Below, piece by piece: positions 54,890 to 64,000 of a stretch of 64,000 nucleotides of DNA. Origin of the DNA: Pyxicephalus adspersus (Eukaryota > Chordata > Amphibia > Anura > Pyxicephalidae); contig NC_092859.1 of assembly GCF_032062135.1 (NCBI RefSeq), forward strand, positions 40,792,295-40,856,294. The letters are read 5' to 3'. The stretch's first letter is position 1. Each line of letters opens with the position of its first letter. The notes beneath the pieces are model-generated. The model worked only from the letters and a program-made list of their open reading frames with translations, was not told the DNA's origin and ran no database searches. The position numbers and the translations under genes are program-made.

Positions 54890-56303
54890 GATTTTTTTTT
54901 TTTGGGCATCTCTTTGTCTTAATTTACTATTTTGGTGTCCATGTCATTAGGACAGAGAAACATGGAAATGTCCCTCATGGCCACACATTTTTTGAAATAC
55001 AGTCAACTAAAATGATAAAAAAAACAATCTAAGAGGAAGATGTAAGGCTGGGACTGGAATAACTAATGCAGATTCTAAGATATGCATATGGATCTTTATA
55101 TGTGCTATCAGTACCACAGTCACTACTAACATAAAAAAGTGTGCTCTTTATAATACAATACATCCGCTTATGCATTCTGTTCATAATATGTTCTGCTTTA
55201 TTGTCTATTGCAAGGCCTGAAATGCCAATGCTTAACCAGGTGCGATCCCCAATCTAACATCATACTCTTCACCTGGTATCTAAAGGGTCGAAAAAGTCTT
55301 AAGGACAAAATGGCAAACAGTCTGAGGGTCAAACAAAGTGTCAGCAACAAGTACCACACAACAACACACCAACAGCAGAACAGGAAGTAAATGCTGTTCC
55401 AGGCAGTGATCACCTGGTCTGAGCCCTACAAAAAATAGAAGGGATTCATAGGCTTGGTGGGGATTGCAGAGGGAAAGTTTGATCAATCAGGTAAAAACCT
55501 CCCAGCTCGCAGTGCTCAGACATCAGGCAGGAAAAAGGGAAGGATAGCTACTTGCTGGAGGACTACACATAACAAGGAACTGCAAATGATGCTACTATCC
55601 TGTGAAGAACACATCTCATGACTCTCCACCACGAGAATGCTATTACAGATGAGGCACCCTGTTTGGGTCTTTTTCCCTTGAACTCTGGTTGGTCCCATAT
55701 TTATTTAGTCAAATAGCTTTACTGGACTTTTTTAGGTGCCACTTAATAAACCAATTTCTTTAAACCTCACATCACTGTTATAACCATCAGTTATTTGCCA
55801 TTAAAATACATAAAATGTACACAATCTAATGGACATTAATGGAGGGACAGCTAGTGTCATGACTATGGACTTTGTACTGTGCTGTATATTATGTCAGCAC
55901 TATATAAATACTGTGTAGTAGTATATTTCCTTAATTATAATGCTTGGCTTCAGGGACCCTAAATTCTTCTCCAACTGCAATTATGGTAATATAAAAATGC
56001 AGAAAATTTCATATCAATTACACTGGTTAACAAACATTTTCTTGCCAAACAGATTAAAGTCATTTTAGGTTATGTTTGATGCACAGATTCCAAATATGGT
56101 ATTGGTTTTGCTAGATTGGCTCTAGTTTTTGAAATAATGACCTTAATAATAACCTCATAGAAAACTAATGAAAAATGAAAATTAAGCAGAAGTAAACTAG
56201 ATATGCCTACATATACAAAATTGAAGTTTTGAAATACTTTATGTTAATATATTCTATATTCAGTATACTTACAGAACTAATCACAAAGAAGTCATTGAAA
56301 AAC
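54890..56303. other. Intergenic sequence with a SINE fragment
   Basis: AT-rich DNA downstream of the CAMK2A poly(A) site. Apart from the short SINE 3' end at 55841-55923 nothing is recognised. Overlapping short open frames on both strands near 55200-55700 are likely chance. Confidence 0.7.
55841..55923 (+). mobile_element. tRNA-derived SINE, 3' end only
   Basis: GGAGGGACAGCTAGTGTCAT, GACTATGGACTTTGTACTGT and CAGCACTATATAAATACTGT match the last 80 bp of the family seen at 13926-14240. Confidence 0.75.
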
Positions 56304-57886
56304 TCAGTTTGCACGATTACTTTTATGCTGATTATCAGGACAATCACATTGAAGGCTCCAGCAGTAGTCTGCCATCATGTGTCTATCCCATCTGCCCTGA
56401 TACCTTTCTTCCATCACCTTTATATCTTGGTGGAACCTCTCCCCTTGTTCCTTACTGAAATCGCCAAGGTTTTCTGGAAATTTTGCAATTTGCTATGGGG
56501 AAAGTGTACCTTTATGCTCATAGTAGTACCCAAATTTTTAAAGTTTAGGAGTTTTGTACCAGTTCTTCATAGGTTTGAGCTTTATGGTTACCCAAGAAGT
56601 TCTTGACATCCATGACATAGCTGTGCCAGGCAGAAGCTTCAGTATCAGTCATGTAACTGAAATTTTAATCGTTTATCAGTTTCTGAATCTGGGGTCCATC
56701 AAAGATTCCTGCTTTTAATTTTTCAGTACTCAATCCAGGGAAGAATCTACAAATGTATTTGAAGCAATCACGGTCCTTGTTCAGAGCTCTAACAAATTGC
56801 TTCATTAATCCCAACTTTATGTGTAGTGGAGGTAGAATGATTTTTTCTTTGTCAACCCACAAGCAGATGAAACATGGGTACTTCCCGGGTACTTCATGGG
56901 TACTTTACATGTGTATCTACTTTGCTGTCCAAGTAGGAAGTTCACCATTTTTAAATCAACACATATGGAGCATTGGTGTTCATGATAGCAAAGCTTTTGT
57001 AAGACCATTTTGATATTTTCATATTCTTTAGGTTTTATTGAGTGACCAATGGGAATTGATGCATAGTAGTTGCCATTATGCAGTAAAACAGATTTCAAAC
57101 TTCGAATGGAACTGTCAATGAAAAGCCGCCAGTCTTCTGCTTGGTATTCTGGTACTCCCATATGAGCTATTAGTCCAGGCATGTTACAGTACACAAAGTC
57201 TCCATATTCACTGAAATATGGTCGGAGTGTCTCCTCTCTTGTCCTATAAACCGTTATTTTAACTTCTGGTTTCAGACAGTTCTTTTTTTTTTAGCCTGGA
57301 TGCTAAAAGTTCAGATACTTGTTTTGACAGACTTAGGTCATGTATTAAATCATTGAGCTCTTCTTAGGAGAACTGCTGGTTTGATGAAACACTTCCTTCA
57401 TATTCACTTGCGCTGCTAACTGGATTACAAACCCTGTATATCTTCCATGTCAGATACAGGAATATCTGGGAGTGAACTGAACACTGGTATGGGAACATTA
57501 GCACCATGCGGCACATGTCGTCTTGCTGATTCCAGATCAGGGTACTCCCACTTGTTTTTCTTCTAATGTTTGCAAGCTTTTACATTTGCAGCACAAAAAT
57601 AACAATCATTATGATGATTTTTGGGCTCTCGTCATACTATAGGTACACTAAATTTCTAAATTTTCAGTTTTCCATTTTTCCACTGACGTAGACACTCTAC
57701 ACAAGTTTTGCATAACATATGGGGAGCCCAATACTTATCTTGGTTCCCCAGTTTAATACTAAAATATGTAACATATGCTTGTTTCACAAATTCTGTAATG
57801 TTTCTTCTCTGTTTTTGCTGAGAATATTAACCACAATTGTAGCAAAATACATGAGGGTCATTTAAACAACTTTCTAAAGAACTCAT
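56304..57886 (-). pseudogene. Decayed multicopy transposon-type gene
   Basis: The minus-strand reading begins with Met at 57886 (MSSLESCLNDPHVFCYNCG) and ends at a stop at 56304-56306. Along it are LCKTCVECLRQWKNGK, NDCYFCAANVKACKH, KWEYPDLESARRHVP, DWRLFIDSSIRSLKSVLLHN, PPLHIKLGLMKQFVRALNKD and ERFHQDIKVMEERYQGRW. This pattern, paired Cys motifs then DWRLFIDSS..SLK and RFHQDI..ME.RYQG, belongs to a protein I know only as uncharacterised and multicopy in arthropod, cnidarian and vertebrate genomes, apparently carried by a mobile element. At least four in-frame stops in the first 160 residues, a frameshift near 57280 and a deletion/frameshift near 56860-56910 make this copy dead. Confidence 0.7.
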
Positions 57887-58591
57887 ATTTCTGTAAAAAA
57901 AAAGAAAATGTATGAATCAAAAGAAGGCAAATGAAAGTTTCATGAAAATAATGCTACATTTAATATATAAAACATCAAAACTTTGGTGTAAATAAAGAAT
58001 AATTATATTATGCTGTGTTTACATTTGTTATTAAAATGGTCTATTCTGATTCCTGTGTCACAAGAACTAGAGACAATTCAATGAAACTGATGTCATTTCT
58101 GGATTCAGCAGACATGAAATACACTAAATATATTAAAAAATGCTTGGCAAATGAAAAAAAAAAATTTGTTAAGCTGTGTTATCATTGCAACCTGGAACAA
58201 TCAAGAAAATGAACTAAAGTGTAGAAGATAGAAAATGTTTACCAGGCACAAAAAAAACTTTTCTAAACCTGAAATTTACCACATAAATCCTTGGGTCCAG
58301 TCATGGTGTCTGCCTCGTCATGCCATATCCATAGGTTGCCAGCACAGTGTGTTTTTGCACTTGCCACTGCCTCTGGTGACTGAACAAACTTGGGTTATAC
58401 AGTTTGTATATTTGATATTGTTCCTGCAGTAATTCTAAAAGGAGCTCTATATATACCCTTGCTGCCTTCTTTAGGCTTCTAGGCTCTCTTCTAAAGCAGC
58501 CATTCTTGGTGGGCCTGAGTCAATGTATTTTCTTTATTAGTCCACAATGTTCATTATTATGGGGGGGACCATCTTGAGGAAAGGTTTTTAC
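57887..58591. other. Intergenic sequence, no feature recognised
   Basis: AT-rich sequence between the pseudogene and the hAT element. It may include flank of the transposon that carried the pseudogene. No terminal repeats were found. A 65-residue frame at 58015-58212 has no recognisable domain. Confidence 0.5.
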
Positions 58592-58599
58592 CTGTAGAC

Positions 58600-59802
58600 C
58601 AAAAGTCGGCAACCCGAGGCTCTGGAGCTGGATGCAGCTCTTCAGCCTTCTTGTGGCTCCCTTCGGCCGCCGACAGGAGATCCCTGATGGGTGATCCCCT
58701 TCTTCCCATAGACACTGCGGAGGAGGGGGAATTCCCCTTCCGGTGTTCTAACAAATAAATCTACCCATGAAATAAATCTGCCAGGGCTGTGTACAAATGG
58801 GTACAAATGCTGTACAATGACGCCAGGAAAGTTTCCCAGCTGTGTTTGTGTATGAATGCTGCATGTCATGTACTGCAGCCTTACATCTCTCCCAATACAA
58901 ACCTCCATATCTCCTAAACAGTATGTCGTACCGACCTGAAATTTTCAGGGTACACAGGGGACCCTCAAAGCTAGCAGTACAAATTTCATCTCCCCACCTT
59001 TAACAACTTTTAAAATTTGGGGGTCATAATTATAAAAATAGTGGAAATTGAACAGCAGGGTTGCTGTTTTAAAAGTAAGTGTGTCTAGAAACTCGAAATT
59101 AAACATACAAATAATGGACACCCAGGGCGACTTACATGGCAAGGAGGTGCGAACCCCAAATTTATACCTACCTGTCACAAAACTAGAAATGTCATACTAT
59201 ACTACCCTGTCCCCTTCCCGACTTTGAACCCCAATTTCTCTGGAATGGGTAGATGTACAAACCAAAAATGTGGGTGCAAGTGGGGGACACCTGTGACTTA
59301 CACCCCCTAAAATTTCATCATTAGGCCATTATCAGAACATAAAGAACTCTGCCATCAAATAAATCTACCCAGTTACATATTGCTGGAGGCTTCTAGCACT
59401 TGAATCCCAATTTATCTGGTACTGGGGGGTACAGGTAAACAAAACTGGAAGTGCAAGTGGGGGACACGTGTGGCTAACACCCTCTAAAATTTCATCGCTA
59501 AGGCATTGTCAAAACATAAAGAACTCCACCCATCAAAACAATCTACTCTAATCTACTGTTACATTAGAAGCCTCCAGCTAGGAGGGGCAAAGTTCAGTGT
59601 TTAATTTTTTTCAAAGTAGGCCTACAAATGCACACTGCACTTCTTTTTGTTGCATTCTGTTGTTGTAACAGGTAAACGTAAAAAAAGAACAAAACTTGTA
59701 AAAGTTTATAAGCTGTGTTATGTTTTGCTACTCCAGGCTATTTTTCTTTGGTGAAAGAAAAGGTAAAATGGCTCTTCTGATTGTAAAGGTTGCCAACCCC
59801 TG
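58600..59802. mobile_element. Complete non-autonomous hAT element (1203 bp)
   Basis: The ends CAAAAGTCGGCAACCCGAGG and AAAGGTTGCCAACCCCTG are inverted repeats of hAT type. They are flanked by 8-bp target duplications CTGTAGAC (58592-58599) and CTGTCGAC (59803-59810), differing at one base. The interior holds no transposase but has two diverged tandem units of about 175 bp (59215-59570) that share GTGCAAGTGGGGGACAC and CTAAAATTTCATC. Short frames on either strand here are not genes. Confidence 0.85.
59215..59570. repeat. Tandem units inside the hAT element
   Basis: Unit 1 (TTGAACCCCAATTTCTCTGG, GTGGGTGCAAGTGGGGGACA, AACATAAAGAACTCTGCCAT) and unit 2 (TTGAATCCCAATTTATCTGG, GAAGTGCAAGTGGGGGACAC, AACATAAAGAACTCCACCCA) differ by scattered substitutions and small gaps. 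Confidence 0.8.
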
Positions 59803-59810
59803 CTGTCGAC

Positions 59811-61269
59811 TATTCAAGCTAGAGCCCAGGAAAATTTTGTGCCAGACACTGGAAATACAAGGAACAGACAGAGTCCCTGCCGTGTTTATGCAAACTTTGC
59901 TGCTGTGGTGATTGATATTTTTCCATAATAAACGTTTCTGTAAATGGTGAAGGTGTATGACAAAAATATGCGAACTGTTTGCTCTTGGTCTGTGAAATGG
60001 GTTAGATATATAAAGATGGCTGCTGCAATTTTTCATCAGCTCTGTGAAATTCCTTCTGGCCTCCAACATCTCTGCCACCCCTCAGACGGGCATACACATA
60101 CATGACATTAGTCCTAAAATCCTTTTACCTCTAAACCCTCTTTATGTCAACCTTACACGTATTTCTCTGTTTTAAGCTGCAGGTCTGTATTTATTTTACT
60201 CTACATTGGGAGACACTTTGATAGCTATGGGGTTATCAGTTGACACCACCAACCAAGTCCTGTTGCATACCTCCCAACTGGACAGTATCGATATCCAGCT
60301 GTCAGTCATATGTCCCAGAGAACACATCACAGGGGCAATTATTTCTACTCTGGTGTAATTCTGTCAGCTGCCACTAGATAATAACCACAAAACAATTGTT
60401 GGTAACTGTAATTGTGGTTCCTGAATGGTCTCTGTGTTTCTCCCTAATAATCACATAGTACAGTGATCACCAAAACAAGTTTTTTTGGAAATGTTCTGCT
60501 CTTGAAAAAAAGTTTGTTTTTTTAAAATTATTATTCTAATTATAAATGTTCTTATTTAAAAGAACAAACAAAACATAGTTTATAACATTTTCAAAAAAAA
60601 AGGTACTTTATATGTTGTTCAGAAAGCCTATAGTAATCGGCAGGTGAACTGACGCATATTTACAAAGTTACAGATTTTATGAATACGTCTGCATCTTCAA
60701 ATATTACAGAGTGGATGATGTAAAAATGTAGTTGATATCTAGTTGCAGAAATTTACATCCAATTTAGATCTTATTCAATTCTGACCAACATACAAAGAAC
60801 CTCCCTTTTAAAAATGTAGAGAAGCCTGGAACCCATGGACTCAGGGCCATAGGAGGAGGGCTAGACATGAGGGGGGGGGGGGAATCTGGGTCTAGGCAGT
60901 GAAGGGTTAAGATGGGATGGATAAGTGGGGAGAGGACATTTATGAGTTTTTAGGTGATATGCACTCTTTTGTGAGACATCTGAGGTCTGATAGAGACATC
61001 TGGTGTGTCAGGATCTGGTGTCACTATGGATATGATGGGTGGTACAGCTGCCATATCACATCTATTGTAAAGCCAGGAGCCAAGTCATCATTTTGATACA
61101 GTCTACCTCCTAGCCGGTATGATCTGTGAGTTGGGACAAGCCATTTATAAATGGTACATGGTAGGTAAAGTAAATCTGTAATCAATCAATGAACATAAGT
61201 ATATACTTTTTTCCCAACAAAAAGAAAATAAGCTTTAAAACAATCCTTTCCTGACCTTTGTGTCTGTAG
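59811..61269. other. Intergenic sequence
   Basis: No gene recognised. A 116-residue minus-strand frame (59728-60078) spans the hAT border and so is not a native gene. A 12-G run occurs near 60870. Confidence 0.6.
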
Positions 61270-61451
61270 ACAATGAGGAGCAGTTCACCTTCACAGCACT
61301 ACACAGAAGTCCCTCATCCCCCATCTCTAACAGTTCCACCATTGCAAAAGTCAAGTTCTTTGGCACAGACCCCAGCACAGAAGTAGCCCTTGCCCCTCTT
61401 GATGGCTTCCCTGTCTGCATTTCTAAAGGGTGCCAGTTTGCCAACCTCTAG
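61270..61451 (+). CDS. Candidate terminal coding exon of an unidentified gene
   Basis: A good acceptor (TTTCCTGACCTTTGTGTCTG then TAG at 61267-61269) is followed by 59 open codons reading DNEEQFTFTALHRSPSSPIS, NSSTIAKVKFFGTDPSTEVA, LAPLDGFPVCISKGCQFANL, with the Asp codon completed across the junction, then a TAG stop. GC at third positions is clearly above that of the surrounding AT-rich DNA, which argues for coding. The stop coincides with TAG-GTATGG, a donor-like sequence. I do not recognise the protein and found no upstream exons. The minus strand is also open here but lacks matching splice sites. It could be a last exon, a retrocopy fragment or chance. Confidence 0.3.
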
Positions 61452-64000
61452 GTATGGATAGTCGTGTGAAGAAAATGCAATACTTGATCATCCATACCTT
61501 GACCACCGGTTAACTTTGAAATTTATGTGAATATTAATTTGTACAGCAAATACATGCTATTAAATGACACTTTAGTTTTAAATGGAAACAATAATTTATG
61601 TACCATCTATTATGTTTAACCCTTTCACATTCCATATACATCCATATACTTTTCTATTTCTTTGGAATATCCAAGGTGATTTGCTAAAAGCAAAGGGTAA
61701 TAATAGATATACCAGGAAAGGTGGCATCATGGATATGACCTGAAAAAGCTATAATAACTGTGAGACTCATAGCAGTATATGAACAGTAATGTTGGCTACA
61801 CAATCTGCTCACATTAATTGGACTGGGTGGGGGGTGGTAGCAGTGCTGGCAAACAATGATGGGTTCTTATCTTGGGGGGAACATAAATGGGGCTGATAAC
61901 TTAATCTTTGGGGGTCATCTGCAAACCTAAGATCACTAAGATCATTGTCCAGTTTGCACATTTTTTTTGATTTGGTAGACAGTTTCATTTTAATGGGTAG
62001 CATTGCAGAAATATCTATACAGAAAAAATGAAGCTTATTTATTTGGAAATTACTGGATAGAATCCAAAGAGGATCCTGTATTGCTTTCATATTGTAATGA
62101 TTGTTTCACCTGGATGCATTTCACAAATCCATACTCATCAAACCCTTGGACCTTATAATGCACAATTCACTAAAACAGAAGCATAAAACACTTACTGAAT
62201 AGTAAGGTCTATACTACATTGGGCCATAAACATAAATGAAATTACTACAGTGCTCATTGCTACTGTTTTAATAGCTTGCTTTATTTACTCAGCAAAACAA
62301 TGCCTTATAAATCAACAGCTACACAATTGCTTTAAAGCCTCACTAAAGATCTTAATGAGGTCTGATGACCATAGTCACTTCCATGCAAGGCTTTATGACT
62401 TGCAATACACAAGCTTTGCCTGTAGATGGCAACATATAACCATTGTGAATGAAGAATGAAGAATAGGGCGAACCTTATTTAACTCCTGATTGGCTAAGAA
62501 CTAAATTGTTCCCATAACTGTAATTCTCTTGGAAGTGATACAGCTGGAAGTAAATGGGTTAACAAAAGCTATGGTGCTTTCCACGTAGACTGCTACAATC
62601 AGCCTTTGTCCCCTTGTTATCTCTTCGTAATCTGCTTACCATGTCTTCCTCTTGCAATAGAAAAGAAAATATTTAATAGGGTGCATTCACAAAGTCAACA
62701 GTTTCTGTCCTGCACGGTTTAGTTATACAAGGGGATGAGCTAATCCGCCTTACTTTGGTATTGGAAAGGTTTGGCGAAACTCCCTTAACATTCACCATAA
62801 CCAAACTTAGCTCCAAATGTAAGTCTGTAGGAGCCAAATCCTATTCATAATCAGGCCATTTTTACAGCAAATAGGCAGACTACTTTTAAAAAGGCAGACG
62901 GAGGGACTGACGGAGGGATATGTACCAACACAAAGGTTGTAGTGCCACTGTACAGCAGGGAGGGATTCTCTAAAACATCCTTGAGGGATGCCGTAGAAAG
63001 TTGGGTGTCTTTTTATTTATTATTTTTAAAAAGGCATGGGGTTTATCTTAATATTTTTTTTTGCATGAAGTGGTTGAGAGGAAAGGGAGGGCAGCAAGCA
63101 TGCAGACCCTCTTCCTGTATCAGACCAGATGCCATTAAACATGGGGAATGCGTGACTCTGCAAGGGGGAGGCAGTATTCATTTAGTTGATGCCCAAATGG
63201 GAACTCTGAACACTCAGCTCCTCTTCCTTGGGTCTCAAATCTTCTATGCCTGTCCTGTGTCTCCCTGTTCAGCAGTTGGTTCCTGTTAAGATCTGTGGTT
63301 ACCTTAGCAAGAAGCGACCAGCAAGTGGGCATAGACTACAGTGATTACCTATTAACAAGTACTACATGTGTAATAGAGTGGTATATGGTGGCATATCTTT
63401 GCCAAGAGATGAAAATGAAAAAAGACATTTTTAAAGAACATGATTAGATCACAAATTCAACTGCAGCTTAAACAATGTCGGGTTTTGAATGTTTACGTGG
63501 TGTTTGTACCGATATCTCCACCTCTGTGTGATAAGAAATGTGTTTCCTCTACTCAGTGCTTCCCATAACTAGGTGGAGGTTCAACAAAAGTTAATGGGGT
63601 TAGCCTGTCACAAGTTATCTGTTACAGAGAAAATGAATAGTTTGTATGAACACTGAGCTTAATGATAATGATTATGAGTGCCATCAAGATGAACTTGCTA
63701 AACCCCGCTGGTCTATTAAGCTATGTACAGATGTACAATAATTGTCTATGGAAATTATTGTTGGTGATTTTTTCCACAACAGAGAAACAAACAAGTAAGA
63801 GTGCGGTAAGGTGCGAGGCTCCCCACCTTGTCCCCCTATTAACAAATAACAATGGGCCTTCCTGATAGTCATTTAGTAATCCGGCAACATCCAGCACAGG
63901 AACTGGGACAGTGTATCTATATGTGTGTCTTCTATTTCGAGTATCAGTTCACCAGTCCTTTATATGCCTGTCTTTCCTAAGGAGCACTCTAGTCTAGACA
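61452..64000. other. Intergenic sequence, no supported feature
   Basis: AT-rich, with scattered short open frames on both strands (for example 62942-63289) that lack domains, splice context or codon bias. Human synteny would place SLC6A7 tail-to-tail beyond CAMK2A, but no SLC6-type transmembrane exon was seen. Confidence 0.5.

Noticed and set aside
59728..60078. 116-codon minus-strand frame
   Set aside because: It crosses the border of the hAT element at 59802, so it was created by the insertion and cannot be an original gene.
62942..63289. 115-codon open frame near the end of the window
   Set aside because: It has low-complexity borders and no recognisable domain, with no splice or promoter evidence. 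A partial overlap with a minus-strand frame suggests chance.

Overview
The window is vertebrate nuclear DNA, most likely from an anuran amphibian. It is AT-rich and CpG-poor, has large introns, and is full of amphibian-type repeats: tRNA-derived SINEs, hAT, piggyBac-like and Tc1-like elements, LINE 3' ends and fold-back elements. One gene dominates: CAMK2A, encoding the alpha subunit of Ca2+/calmodulin-dependent protein kinase II, on the + strand. Fifteen coding exons lie between 6043 and 44937, from residue 73 (human numbering) to the last codon. Almost every exon has the length expected of the mammalian gene, and all have AG/GT borders. Exons 1-3 were not found and should lie upstream. The isoform is alpha rather than beta, gamma or delta, judged from [43 protein letters not shown] and [12 protein letters not shown].

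Layout. 1-6042 is intron 3. 6043-24682 holds the kinase-domain and autoinhibitory exons, including HRD, DFG and Thr286. 25815-37716 holds the calmodulin-binding end and the variable linker, including the 33-bp exon for KRKSSSSVQLM, the nuclear-localisation insert of the alpha-B isoform. 40453-44937 holds the association (hub) domain. The last codon appears to be split by a 3.1-kb intron: CCTCA at 44937 joins C-TGA at 48015, restoring the family ending PH-stop. A very long 3' UTR then runs to an AATAAA at 54856 that is preceded by two cytoplasmic-polyadenylation-like elements.

Nested gene. Between exons 12 and 13 the sequence carries the start of alpha-KAP, the non-kinase muscle product of CAMK2A. 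An ATG at 27638 opens a hydrophobic membrane anchor that reads straight through the splice acceptor into exon 13. About 420 bp upstream lie a perfect MEF2 site and an adjoining E-box, with three more E-boxes just before them, which is the layout of a muscle promoter. The two proteins share the hub exons, so alpha-KAP could join CaMKII holoenzymes and tether them to membrane.

Repeats and the remainder. Two almost identical CpG-rich elements in opposite orientation bracket exons 8-9. Fold-back elements, a G-depleted repeat family and a SINE family recur through the introns. Beyond the CAMK2A poly(A) site, 54.9-64 kb is mostly repeat. It contains a decayed multicopy transposon-type gene on the minus strand (56304-57886), a complete non-autonomous hAT element (58600-59802) and one unidentified coding-looking terminal exon (61270-61451).
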